64,000 nucleotides of DNA from Castanea sativa (Eukaryota; Streptophyta; Magnoliopsida; Fagales; Fagaceae), in assembly GCF_040712315.1 (NCBI RefSeq), contig NC_134013.1:40350501-40414500 (forward strand), read 5' to 3'. The notes below the pieces were generated by a model. That model did not search any database. It was not told where the DNA came from and saw nothing but the letters and a program-made list of their open reading frames with translations. The translations under genes and the position numbers were made by a program. Below are positions 1 through 12,255 of the stretch, piece after piece; position 1 is the stretch's first letter; each line of letters starts with the position of its first letter.

Positions 1-3000
1 ACTTCGGCAAAAGCTGAAACATCAATACTTCTGGCAGATTCCTTGGGAAAATCTGAGGAGTAGTCCCTTGACCTAAATGATATAAATTGTATCAGAAACA
101 TGAAGCATTTTCCAAAGGTAAAAGAAATGTCCTTGTTTGTCAAAAATAGCTCTAAATTTTTACCAACAAAATTTAAAATGGAAATTTGAATTTGATAATA
201 TAATGCAACATACTTGTGATCATCCTGAGAAAGTTTTGTCAAAGGACCAACAACTGAATCAAAATTGTCTTTTGTTAAAACAGCACATACAACATCACCC
301 ATAGCGACTGCTCTCAAGGAACCTATAGGTTCACCAATAAGTGCCCATTCACCAAAATAGCTTCCCTCTGTTTTCTCCAACGAGAACTCTGGACTGTTCT
401 GGGAATTATCATTCTCTTTTAGATTTTCAAACTTGAGACTGGAGACATTTGGATTCCTCAATAAATCTGCATCAAAAGTAACTCTCACTTGTCCCTTCTG
501 GATGATGTGCAATGCAAAGACGCCTTCATTCTGCAAATGGATACTGAAGGAATATGAGAAAAAACATACAGAATAAAAAGGATTTATTCTTCAAGAGATC
601 AAGTTTACTTCGTTAACTATCGTCTGCCCATCTGAGAAGGAAACTTCGGATAGGGAATCTGAAATGTGACTCAGCTGTAAGATTGTCAACCTTGAAAGAA
701 AATCAACTGATCGAAGCAACTTCAAGGATGACAAATTAGAGAACTCTGACATCAAAATTCCTCGAAAATCTTCTCTCTTTAAAGCCCAGAGGGTTCCACT
801 TGTCACAGCACGAACAGAGGCCTGGAGTGGTTTGTTATACCTGTAGTGCCACAAATACCAATGAAAACCAAAGAGTAATTACATACTGCTACAATTGGTA
901 GCAATGAACAAAACAAGAAAATACAAGAAGTTTGATGCAAGGAGCACCAAAATCATCTAAGATGTTATTTTTGAAATTTGAAATTATTAAAAAAAAAATT
1001 TATAGATAACAAGAAAAATTATTAATAAAGGAAAAAACCAAGCCGAGTACATTGGGAATGTACTGTGGGGGCAAAAAATCAAGAATCAAAATTACAATGA
1101 TCAAGCAAAACAGGGAGTGAAAAACAAGAAAAATGTGACAAAACTATACTCCAATCAAGGAGAGTATGTAAGAAAAAATACTTAATCTCTAGTAATGACC
1201 GTTCACATCTCTCAAAGCATCTAGCATTTATTTCACTCCAAATACACCACATCAAACAATGCGGCACAAGTCTCCAAAAATGTATATTGCAATGTTGCTT
1301 GAATTTACCTTGCCAAGACTCAAACAACTCCATTACCTTTAGAGGCATAACCCACTGAAGTCCAAACAAACACAACACCTAAGACCATAGCTCATAAGCT
1401 ACAGGACAAAGAAGAAGAAGATGATCCACGGACTCCCCCACACTTCTTACACATGTAGCACCAATCAAGAACAATAATATGCCTTCTGCGAATGTTATCA
1501 GTTGTAAGAATCTTACCTAAAGAAGCTGACCATGAAAAGAAAGCCACCCTTGGAGGAACCTTTGATTGCCACACCAACCTCCAAGGGAAAGAGCGAGTAA
1601 GAGTGTAGAAAAAAAGATAAAAACCTCTAACCTCAAAACCCCTTCTCCTTGCAAGCTTCCAACAAACCTTATTAGGGCCAACCCTCCTCACTTTCGAAGA
1701 GTAAAGTGTATCCAATCAAAAGATTCTTCCTCCCAATCCTGCGGTAGACGACGAAAGTGAAAATTCCAATGAATACTCTCACTAGACCAACCCATGACCT
1801 TTGCCACGGTCGAATCCCTTGCCCTACTAAGACAATAAAGTTCTAGAAAAGCCCCTTTGAGAGAACAATCCCTACACCACACATGCTTCCAAAACTTCAC
1901 TCTAGTACCATCACCCACATCATACCCTAGGAGTTTAAAGAAGTTCAACCAGCCACTTCTAATAAACTTCCATAGGCTAACACCATATGCACTTGTCACC
2001 TTTTTCGTACACCAACCACCCCAAATATTCCCATATTTTGCCTCTATAACCCTTCTCCATAACGCATCTGTCTCAAAACTATACCTCCATAACCACTTGC
2101 CCAACAATGCAAAGTTAAAACTTCTCAAACGTCTTATACCTAGCCCCCCCAACCTGTATTGGCTTACAAACCTTAGCCCATTTCACCAGGTGTAGTTTAG
2201 ATTCACCACTAATACCACTTCAAAGAAAATCTCTCTGTAATTTCTCCATGCAATTAGCAACCTTCCCAGGTATAGGAAGAACGGAAAGGAAATAAGTAGG
2301 TAAGGAGGAGAGGGTACTTTTAATAAGAGTTACCTTGCCCCCCTTAGATAAATACAGCCTCTTCCATCCTACTAGTCTTCGCTCCATCTTTTCTAAAATA
2401 GAATTCCAAATTAACAGTTCCTTGAATTTAGCGCCCAAGGGAAGCCCCAAATATTTCAAAGGGAGTGAAGAGTGCCTACAACCCAACAACCCCACCAACA
2501 CATCCAAATTATGTACCTCTCCAACTGGCACCAACTCTAATTTCCCCAAATTAATTCTTAAACCTGACACTTCCTCAAATCTAGTTAGAATCACCTTCAA
2601 AGTAGCTAACTGATTAGGGTCATCATCACAAAAAATAAAAGTGTGATCTGCAAATAAAAGATGAGACACCATCAATAAAGAACTAGGCGAAGAACCTATA
2701 GAGAAACCTGAAAGCTGCCCAGCAAATGTAACCACATCCAACATACGGCTCAAAGCCTCCATAACCACAACAAAGAGCAATGGAGAGAGGATACCCTTGC
2801 CTAATCCCCCTAGTGTTTCCAAAAAAATCCGAAGGACTCCCATTAATCAAAATGGAAAATTTAACCATAGACATGCAACACACAATCAATTTTCTCCACT
2901 TGTCTAAAAACTCATATCGCTGCAACAAATACATAAGAAAACCCCAATTCACATGATCATATGCCTTCTCCACATCCAACTTACACAACACCCCCAGAAT

Positions 3001-6000
3001 CCCTGTCTTTAGTCTACCATCAATACATTCAGAAGCAATTAAAACAGAATCCAAAATTTGTCGACCTTTCACAAATGCATTCTGTGAATCTGAAATAAGC
3101 CCATGTGCCACTTTTCGAAACCGATTAGCCAACACCTTTGAAATAATCTTGTAAATCCCACCAACTAAACTAATTGGCCGGAAATCCTTGATCTCCAAGG
3201 CATCAACCTTTTTAGGAATAAAGGCAAGAGATGAAGCATTAAGGCTCTTTTTGAACACAGCTTGAAAATGAAAATTCTGAAAAACTTCCATAATCTCATT
3301 CTTCACAACACTTCAACAAGATTGAAAAAAAGCCATGGAAAAACTATCTGGACCAAGAGCCTTATGACCATTGAAGCCATTAATCACCCCAAATACCTCA
3401 TCCTCATCAAAAGGCCTATCTAACCAACAAGCATCTTCCTCAGAGATTTAGAAAATTCCACATCATCCAAAACAGGTCTTTGAATTACAGATTTAGAATA
3501 AAGCTATCTATAGAAATGAGAAATACATTCTGCTATGACCTCCGAATCCGAAGACATTTCTCCATCCACCATAAGCCTATCAATGGTGTTAAATCTCCTA
3601 TGAGAATAGGCTATACGATGAAAGAATTTAGCATTCCTGTCTCCTTCTCTAATGCAAAGAACTCTTAATTTTGCCTCCAACAAATTTCTTCCAAAAGAGA
3701 AGTTTTTTTTCCAACTCACCTCGGATTCTTTCCATATCCAGCATTTCCTCCTCCATTAGAATACGAATATCCTCAATAATCTCTACGTCATTGAGCTCCT
3801 TCCACAATTTTTTCCCTTGTTCTTCTACATTACCAAAAACCTCTATATTTCATTTTTTCAAATCATTTTTCAACAGCTTTAATTTGTTTGCCAACACAAA
3901 GCTCGGAGCACCATGCAAGTGATAAGAATCCCACCAAGATCTCACCCTTTCCACAAAACCCTCATCCTTTAGCCACATGTTCTCAAATCTAAACGGCCTC
4001 CTACCCCTATGAAAGGATCCACCTTCTAGGAAAATCGGAAAGTGATCCGATAAAAGCCTAGACAACCTTCATTGGCGAACTATAGGAAACTTATCCTCCC
4101 AATCTGTAGAGAACAAGAATCTTTCCAGCCTAGCCTTCGAAGCAACTTCACTAGAATTAGACCAAGTAAAAGTTCCCCCCTCCAACGAGAGATCAATTGA
4201 TATTGCTTCATTCGTGAAACAAGAAAAACCTATTGAGAAGCTTGAACAAGAAGGTGAAAGAAATATTTGAACCATGTGTAGCAGATTTAGTTCAACCTAT
4301 TGAAGTGTCATATACATTGCCTAATGTTGAAAAGGATGATTCCATTATCCTTGATGAAGAGAAGGTTCCACAAGGGAGTGTAACATTAGAGGGTGAACAT
4401 GACATGATAGTGGAAGTTGCTGAATGTGCTATCAATCAGCCTTCCATGGTGCACATAGATAAACAGCTTTATGAAGTGGAAAAAGTGGATACCATAGTGC
4501 TTCCCATGATTCAAGATGAGATTGTGTTGATTCCACACACTTATTTTTTCATTACAAAAGAGTTTAATGATGTGATGGAATGCAAGGTTTCACCATTCTC
4601 TGTGCTCCCAAATATGATTCCTGAATTGAGGCAAGTGTTGCATGCCAAAGCTCTATTCCTTCCCCGCTTCAAAACTCGAGGTCAAGTTTTCTCCAACCAG
4701 GGGAGTATGATCCAAGGAGCACCAAAATCATCTAAGTTGTTACGTTCGGATTTTAAATAAATTTTGTCTTTAAATTTGGTTTTCAATGTTGAGGGTTTTA
4801 AGGGATTTAATTAGGTATTTTCTATATTGATGTAATCCATGAACCCTGCTAAACTAGTGCTCTTGTTATCGTAAAAAGGGGTATGAGAATTTGAATGCAA
4901 AAATTATGATTTGAGAATGTGTTTATCTTTGTTTGGTGGCGTCGCCACCCTTAGGTGGTGATGCCTAAGGTTTCTAAGCAGGGTCTAGGTGGTGAAGCTT
5001 AGAATTTATTCTGTTTATTTTCTTTGTCTCTATTATCTCTATTTTCCTGCATCAAAATTGATTTAACATATTACAGAGAGATGCTCCACATTTCCCACGG
5101 AACATAATAAAAAAGCCATCAACAAGCCACACAGGTATTTGTGTTAAAACATCAAAACAGTTGAGCTTAAATAGATTTATAGATTGAAGTCCCTTACTAT
5201 ATGTAGTTTTCTAGTTTTGATTATGTCATACAGTCCAGATTTCAAAATTTATACAGCACTTGAAATTCTATTGCGATAATCAAGAAGAATATTTCATCAA
5301 CTTCTGGAAACCGGAATCTGTGCAAACAAATAATATCTTTAATTCAGCACTAGGAATATATTGTTAACAAAGAGAAAGAGCTCACATTAAAGCCAGCTCC
5401 CCAAAGGATGACAACTTCTCAGCTGTGTAGCGCTGCAGAACCCTAGGGACCTCTCCATTTTGTTCTTCCTGACATTAACGTACCCATTCAATAAGAATTC
5501 TCATGAATTTAACTGAAAATTAAGCAAGTACAATCCATCTGAAACTCCAAGAGATTTGAACTAAGATGATGTATAACGACATCTCCCAAAATAAATATCA
5601 TGATAATAAATTATTTTAATATAATTGAAGAGAACAATAGAAGTAATTGCAAAATTTAGACCGACAGTTGAATCAAGCAACAGAAATGCAAACCTGGGTT
5701 GCCAAGACCTCAAATTCCCCACTGCCAACAACATAAAAGCAGTCACCTTCACCACCCTGCAAAATGTAATAATCATGACACCTCCAGATTACTCCAAGAC
5801 TCCAAACAAATTTGTATTTAGAATGGACTCTCCATTTTTTGGCTTTTTGCAAGTAAAAATAGAAGGCAATTCAAGCCAGGGTCAGCATTGTGAATAAAAT
5901 CCCCACACTAGTGCATGCAATGGGCAAGGACTTCTGGGCCTTACACAGTATACCGTTTTAAAGATCAAATTTCCTTACACAGGATTTACTATCAACAATT

Positions 6001-9000
6001 ATGCGCAACTAAACATAATGCGTGCAACCCATCAGGGTGCAAACTAGTGTTTGGAGGCTTGGGATAAGCCGTAGACCCAGATATCCTAGGTTCGATTCCC
6101 AGTAGGAGTTCCCCTGGATTACCTGATACACAGTTCTGGCGGGCAGGGTCGAGCATCCATGGTTTACTCCTAGGGATGGGTCCTAAGGGCCCTACCTTGG
6201 TGAGGTTCCACATCAACAAAAGAAAAAACAACTAAATATAATGTGTGCTGTTTATCAATTTCAGAATGTTCAACAAAGCACTTACAGTTGTTTAACTTTT
6301 TCATGTTTATACACTGATATATCCTAATGTATAACATTCATATTTCCAATTTGACAAGTACGTACTTGCCAATTGTTGGGAGCCTTTGATCCATTACTAC
6401 CACTAAAATTTTGTAAACAGGATCAAAATTGTGTACAAGAGCTAGAAGTTCTAAACAATTTCAATAAGAAGCTGAGCCCCTAAAGAACTGACCTGTTTAA
6501 CAACAACATCCCCTGGCTGGACCTCAACTCTTTGCATGCAATCCAACAAAACATGACACTGGGTATCAGTAAGTTTTCTGAAAAGGAAATGGTCATGCAG
6601 TGCCCGTTCAATGTGTGCCTGTAGCACGGGAATATGTAAGACTTGAGTACTATAGTGTTTCATGTTAAGAACTTGCTACTAAGAAAAATTTGTACCACTA
6701 TTTATCACATGCAAATTTGTGCCAAACACAAGATATTATATAGCTATATTTATGCACTACAAAGAAGCTTTACTTCTTCTTCCCAAGTCTTCCTGTGGGC
6801 TGGAGATGGAGGAATCCAGACTTGGCCATTCTCTAGGGAACTTTCAATGGCACGGAGACGTGCCCGTGATAAATCATGCCTTGCACGATGGTTTCTAGAA
6901 TTCCAGCTAAAGGTCGACGGAGATTCTGATCCTGTTGACTCTATAACATGAGGAGCTGGGGGTCGCAAAACAGCACCAGGAGTTGCTGATTGACCAACAG
7001 CGTTCTGACAAGAAAAAGTAATTAGTTCAATTGATAATTCATAATGACAATAATTATGCAAATAAATTATATGTTTAAAAAAAAAATGAACCAATATATT
7101 GCAAACAAGCCTTCTTACATCAGTTAGCTCATTAATATGCACAACGATCACAGTAATGTCATCTGTACGAGTTTCATACTGTAGCCAAAGTCTATAAGAT
7201 TCAGCAACAATTGCGGCACAAGCATCTCGGGGATCTTTATATTTAGCAACCTGGAAACATAAGTAATATAACACTGAGATTTAAAATTGAGGGGGGGGGG
7301 GGGGGGGCGGAAGACAAAGGCACTCCCGAATTGATGGTCAACAATGACACTAAAGAAAGAAACTATTTTAAAAATTGCAACTGCTAGAATGCATTACACA
7401 ATGTCATAAGATTGAAATCAGATAGCTAGAACATCTGATCAATGTTATTCCCCAACAACTGATCTATTACAAAGAATCCATATTTCAGATGCTAATTTTG
7501 ATGATGGGTAAGTGATGCTTACTATAAGCATCTCACTGATGAGGAACTAAATTCAAAATTAAAGAAAGTTCTTATTTTCTTCCATGAGAATAAGATCTTA
7601 GAATTTAACGTATAATTGTGATAGAAATTCTTTAAAGGAGCTAAAGATCTTTCTAAACCTGTGTCACCTTCATAGATGTCAATATTTTGCAGTCCATCAT
7701 TTCAACTTAAAAAGATTTAAAAAATATGGAATCTTGTTTAGTGTCAAAATATACTTTTTTTTATAAAGAAACTGTTTATGAGCAATTTGACAGAGATTTT
7801 TCTAAAAATTGAATAATTACTGAATCATACAAAAAGGAATTATGTTAACCCACTTCCATGTATGGCACATAATTCCAAGATCCTGCCTATATAAATCAAA
7901 TTATAACGTATGCTTCTTTTCTAACGCTCATCATGTTCTTCCCAACTCATGACTGAAGTTTATCAACCATATTCGTGTCACTTCCACACTTCTCAAACAT
8001 CTCCAATTGGTAAAAGTCCTAAATGAAAAATTATGCAACCCACATCTAAATTTGAGTCTGTCTATACAGGCTATGTCTATATGTAGAGCATCATTATATC
8101 ACTACTATAGAAACTACATAGAAAATAAAAGTGGCACAACCCATAATCAATTAAGCACAAGCACATATTGCTCAAAGAACATAGATTTGAACTGCTACAG
8201 ACAAAGAGCAGGGTACCTTACCATGTCAACCACGGTTTGGCTAGATAGAAACTCAAACACCCCATCGCTCGCAAGCACAAAGAAAGGATGCTCCGGCGTG
8301 AGCTCCAAAACAACAATTTCAGGGGTAGCAACAACCCCAATTGACTCAGCAATCGAATCACCTATACTCCTTGTAAAAGCTGTGCCTGGATACATCCCAT
8401 TGGGCACCCACAATCTCGGCGGATCACCATCATCGCCTTCCTCAGTTCCCCAACACTGCACATCTGGGTTCTTTAACCCCTCAATCTGATCCAATGTAAG
8501 TACTCTAGCTCCGCAAAGCTTAACTCTTTCGAGCTCATCAGCCCGAAATGGGGTCTGATCAATCGAAAGGTCCACTGCCACTACATCTTTCCCTCTCTGC
8601 TCTGCTATAACCGCCCTTGAATCACCTGAATTTGCTACATATATAGTCCTACCACGAACCAATACAGTAATTGCAGTGGTTCCACTCATACTGTCATCCA
8701 AACTATCAGCATGTAACTGCGAATTGGTCGTTATATAGGCACCGTGACAAGCCTCAACCGCATCCGCATGAAACTTATTATTCCTAAGCAAATTCTCACA
8801 CAACTTTCGTTTCACAAACTGAGAACACTGTGCTCCAAATTCACCATGACCATCAAAAACCCCAAAGAAATGGTCATCTGGGTTTGTACCATATGGGGTG
8901 TGAATAGCAAAACTATCCTGATTAGCCTTATCTAGAGCATCAGGGTAATACCCTCTTTGAGACAGGAACGAGTACCGTAATTCATAGTTTCCAGAGGGAA

Positions 9001-9253
9001 TTTTCACGGTTCTTGAACCATCTGGTGGTAGAAACTGAGAGGAAACCCTCGAGAGCCTTGTAATTCCAAACTCTGAGTCCCTGGTGACGCTCAATTGGTT
9101 CAATTGGTCTCTAATTTCGGCTTCTTGACCGTCCGTTGATGAGGCTGGAGAAAACACACCGATCTCAGCCGCTGTGTTCGCATTTTGCTGTGTCCCTTTG
9201 ATTCTCGGAGTTGTAACCTCCCCAATACAAACCCTTGAATAAACGCAACCCAT
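1..9253 (-). CDS. PP2C / cyclic nucleotide-binding / protein kinase (plant PKG-type), 3' part missing
   Basis: Nine coding exons fit (minus strand): 8222-9253, 7119-7250, 6774-7004, 6493-6618, 5694-5756, 5386-5468, 609-840, 214-530 and 1-72; all introns are GT..AG and phases agree. I start at the ATG at 9253 because it gives MGCVYSR, a myristoylation/palmitoylation-type N-terminus; the codon before it is GTG. Exon 1 and exon 2 carry a full PP2C domain ([40 protein letters not shown]). Exons 4-7 and 7-8 carry two cNMP-binding folds (FGELALMYNKP and [10 protein letters not shown]). The kinase domain expected in this family lies beyond position 1. Family members (At2g20050 type) are reported to combine phosphatase and cGMP-dependent kinase activity at membranes. 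Both phosphate-binding cassettes lack the usual Arg. Exons show no stops or frameshifts, so the gene looks intact despite the insertions in introns 5 and 6. Confidence 0.9.
985..4215 (-). mobile_element. 5'-truncated L1-clade LINE (non-LTR retrotransposon), degenerate
   Basis: Read on the minus strand, pieces in several frames form a plant L1-type ORF2. They are: the end of the endonuclease domain (GGTFTWSN and SDHFPI, 3990-4190), a linker (3500-4060), the reverse transcriptase ([21 protein letters not shown] near 3180; [10 protein letters not shown] near 2640; [14 protein letters not shown] near 2430), and a zf-RVT-like C-terminus ([18 protein letters not shown], near 1440-1560). The catalytic FADD box reads FADH, so the second Asp is lost, and there are several frameshifts and stops. 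The 5' half (ORF1 and most of the endonuclease) is absent, typical of incomplete reverse transcription. The 3' end near 985-1050 shows the usual L1 tail words but no clear poly-A, and I could not identify a target duplication. The exact right breakpoint is uncertain by ~20 bases. Confidence 0.8.
4216..4760 (+). pseudogene. 3' terminal fragment of a gypsy polyprotein
   Basis: An open frame of about 175 residues runs up to and slightly past the LTR start at 4708. It is rich in Val, Glu and Asp and ends with [14 protein letters not shown] just before the LTR. That arrangement resembles the tail after integrase in several plant gypsy elements, where the last coding words overlap the polypurine tract. 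No catalytic motif of PR, RT, RH or IN is present, so the lineage cannot be set. Its 5' side is cut by the LINE. It is not a host exon: it lies on the opposite strand to the host gene and inside its intron. Confidence 0.5.
6025..6228 (+). mobile_element. tRNA-derived SINE in intron 5
   Basis: The 204-bp body is flanked by CAACTAAACATAATGCGTG (6006-6024) and CAACTAAATATAATGTGTG (6229-6247), a 19-bp duplication with two C/T differences. A box B (GGTTCGATTCC, 6089-6099) and a box-A-like word (TAGTGTTTGGAGG, about 6045-6057) are spaced as in RNA polymerase III promoters. The right end is A-rich (AACAAAAGAAAAAA). It lies antisense to the host gene. Family not identified. Confidence 0.85.
7291..7307. 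repeat. Poly-G tract (17 G) in intron 1
   Basis: Seventeen consecutive G on the plus strand (C on the transcribed minus-strand RNA) lie 40 bases upstream of exon 2's acceptor. On the plus strand it could form a G-quadruplex; its length is likely to vary and sequencing of it may be imprecise. Confidence 0.9.
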
Positions 9254-10086
9254 CACTCAAAATCAAATTTTGAGTCTGACCCAGATGCCAGAATTGCCAC
9301 AATATTCATGGGGTTCGGGTTTTTTTCTTTTTTGCTTGCAAGTTTCAACGGCTCGTTGATACTGTGAAAGCCAATATACCAATGAAACTCGATCACTTTT
9401 ACCGCTCACAGTCACTGGTTGCTCACTCAAAAAATCTTATCTTGCACTTTAAGAGGACGAAATGAAACAAAGATAAGAGAAACGAGACCCATGAATTTGA
9501 AAAATCTGAGAGAGGATTGAGATTTGAAAGATTGGATTTTGTAAGAACAAATTTGAAAACCCAGTACGCTCTTGATCTACTACTACAGGAGGAACAGTTA
9601 CAAAGAAGATAAAATAACTTAATTTTTTTTATTAAAAAGAAATTTTGGGATTTTTTTTTTTTTTTTTGACAAACCGAAATTGGGAAGTTGATAAATAAGA
9701 TGGTAGTAGTAGTAGTTGAATTATAATTATAATAATAATACTAAATAAATAAAGAACTAGTACAAGTATTATTGATTTTATCAACAAAAAAAAAAAGTAC
9801 AAGTGTTATTGATTGATTATATAAATAAATACTCTAAATAAAAAGGACTGTTGGAGACAGTGAGTGACTGATGAGTGATAGTTTTGCAAAAATTTGGAGA
9901 CTTGTGAATATTATTATTGAAAAGTCAATAAATAAATACAAAAATGAAAAGAACCAGACTGAGTTGCAGAGAGAGAAAGAGAGAGAGAGAGAGTTGTTTC
10001 CTTGTTAAATAGTGGGAAGTGGAAGTACACCTAGGAGTCAGGTTGTGCGTAAATGGGGACAGTGTAGTGAGGCAAGCGCGTAAATA

Positions 10087-10127
<41 letters not shown>

Positions 10128-10505
10128 GAATTTGGAATGAATGTGTGCGTGTGAGAAAAAGGAAGAAGCAATACTAATGCATGTGTGGATTCAGGTCGGG
10201 GGTTCTCACTCAGTGAGTCTCAAGGCGACTATTCATGCGTTTAAACGTATATTTTTAATTTTTAAACAATATTACGTATATTTTTACATACTTTTTTATT
10301 TATATGTATTTTTAAAAAATATAAACAACATTACTAGAATAACATTACCAAACGGTCCTTCAGTTTTTGTGGCTACTTTGTCTTTGACTACACCACCTAC
10401 ACCTACCTAGTGCCTTCTCTCACTCACACGCTCCATCTCCATCCTATTTCTGAAAAAATCTTTCAAGCACCCGCGCATAAGCCATCTTTCTTGAAAACTC
10501 GAATA
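9254..10505 (-). promoter_or_regulatory. 5' UTR and upstream region of the PP2C/PKG gene
   Basis: This stretch has no gene. Next to the start codon it is CT-rich on the sense strand, as plant leaders often are. Poly-T near 9650 and AT-rich DNA (9700-9960) follow, then two GA runs. I see no single convincing TATA box and do not place a start site. Confidence 0.5.
9968..10123. repeat. Two GA/CT microsatellites upstream of the host gene
   Basis: GA runs lie at about 9968-9993 and 10090-10123. GA/CT runs near plant promoters can bind BBR/BPC (GAGA-binding) factors; that role is inference only. Confidence 0.85.
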
Positions 10506-11551
10506 TGTGTAAAAACACAAGAGATTTTTAGACCCCCAAATTATAAGAAACAGCTCGGTTGATTTTACTCTAACTTAAACTAAGTGCAAAATAGAGTAAA
10601 TATGAGCGAACAAACAACATAACTACTCTAAGTCATATTCATTAAAATACAGCAGTATAATGAAAGTTAAAAGAGTAAGGAAGAAGAATGCAAACACAAG
10701 ATAACACACCAATGTGTTATCGAAAAGGAAACCGAAGAACTCGGCGAAAAACCTCTTTGCTACCCTCCAAGCGGTAAATCGATCCACTAGAAAATAAGTT
10801 GGAGTACATGAATAATAAAAAACCCTCCAAGCCTAGTTTACCCCATGTACTCGAGCCCTCCAAGCTCTTGCTACCAACTGACTTCGTCAAGCCTTGTCTT
10901 CTCTAGCTCTTCGGATCACGCAATTTAGCCTGATTGCATCCGCCAAACATATGGCTTCTTCCAATGCTTCCCAGCACCAAAACCTCACTTTACACTCAGT
11001 ATGGGTGTGGTAAGTGTTTGGACTATCAACCTTTCAAGGATTTGGATATGGAGAGGTAGGAGTTAAGAAAAACCACAATGGATTGTGTAGAGGATTATGA
11101 GTATGACAATCTCTAACTCTCAAGGGTTTATGGCTAGGGTTTTCTCTCTGAAAAACACTCATCTCAATATGTGAGTAATTATGGTATATATAATGTGTGT
11201 GAGGATGTAGTGGAGCAGATATGACAAAATAGCAAAACAGACTATTTCGCAGGTATCTCGCGGGAAGGCCTTACCCGTGAGACACTTGTGAAAACCAGCT
11301 GTCACCATCTGTCATGACTCTTCGCATTCAAGTCATGTGCTGAGCACATGCTCACTTCATGGGAAGGCTACTCGCAAGCTACCCGCGAAAACTTCTTTAA
11401 TCTTTAATGTTGCCTTGAGTCTTCATACACTCTCTCACACACAACCCTTACAGATAAGTCCCATATAAAATACAGGGAACAAAAGATTGAACAAAATTAC
11501 AATCAAATTTGGCACGGAATTAAAGCCAACACAAAATAGTTGTAAATCACA
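10506..11551 (-). repeat. 3' LTR of the copia-like element
   Basis: On the minus strand it starts TGTGATTTACAAC, eight bases after a purine tract (AAAGGGGGAGAT), and ends TTTTTACACA. Length is about 1046 bp. A TATA-like TATATATA lies near 11190. End positions are inferred from the terminal inverted words and the purine tract. Confidence 0.55.
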
Positions 11552-12255
11552 TCTTTACGATCTCCCCCTTTGGTTATTCCGTAACAAAACACTTTATAAC
11601 AGAGTCTAGACTTAAACGTGAGTTTGAGAACAATGGCAAAACTCACTCACACCTAATCTAGAAGCTGTGAAGCACTTGCATGAATACACCTGTATCCTAA
11701 AACACTCGCACACCAACAAAACTTTCATTAAGCTCATGACAAGTTGAATACAAGGAACGTATAGGAGCAAGTAAAATGCGATCAAGGTAATAAGCAAGAT
11801 ATAAACTATGAAGCATAACTTGATCATATAGGAACAGTCATTAAAGAATGACTACAATGATCATTTAACAAGTAAACGATCATCCGAACACGCAATGCAA
11901 TTAAGTGCAAAGCAAAAAATCAATTACATGTCCAAACACACAACCAATGCAAAACACCAAAGTATTTGCATTAAGGATACATGGTCCAACAAGGGCACAA
12001 GTGTATAGTACTCAAGATAATGCAACAAAATCTTAAAGTACTAAAAAAATGCTACAAAGCAAGGATACAAATACAAAGTACTGAATATAACTGAAAGCTT
12101 TAAACCAAATGCTTTAAAAGAAAGCAATGTAAATATAAACTAAGAGACAAAATAATGTGCTTGTGAGCTTTTGATCATGATTTCCAATGTTCCCCCTTCA
12201 ATCTAGCTCTTTCTCCCCCTATCATGGACCATCTCCCCCTTTTGTCATGGAATAG

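Larger units (their letters stand above)
933..5054 (+). mobile_element. Ty3/gypsy remnant in intron 6, split by a LINE
   Basis: A TG..CA LTR spans 4708-5054 (347 bp), preceded by the purine tract GGGGAGTA. Its first ~45 bases recur at 933-980 (shared GCAAGGAGCACCAAAATCATCTAA core), so the left piece is the start of the 5' LTR. Flanks are AAGTT (928-932) and AAATT (5055-5059), a likely 5-bp target duplication with one change. Nearly all of the interior is gone; the middle is occupied by a LINE. The insertion sits between host exons ending at 840 and starting at 5386 and leaves both splice sites intact. Confidence 0.65.

Noticed and set aside
6045..6100. Possible tRNA gene from the A and B boxes
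   Set aside because: No cloverleaf or anticodon stem can be formed; the flanking duplication and A-rich tail show a SINE.
5992..6231. 79-codon open frame on the minus strand
   Set aside because: It lies entirely in the SINE and its duplications; no protein family resemblance.
9254..9256. Start of the host protein one codon earlier (GTG)
   Set aside because: GTG is not a usual plant nuclear start; the next codon ATG gives a fitting MGC N-terminus.
10141..10410. 89-codon frame upstream of the host gene
   Set aside because: Low-complexity, no recognisable domain, runs into AT-rich DNA.
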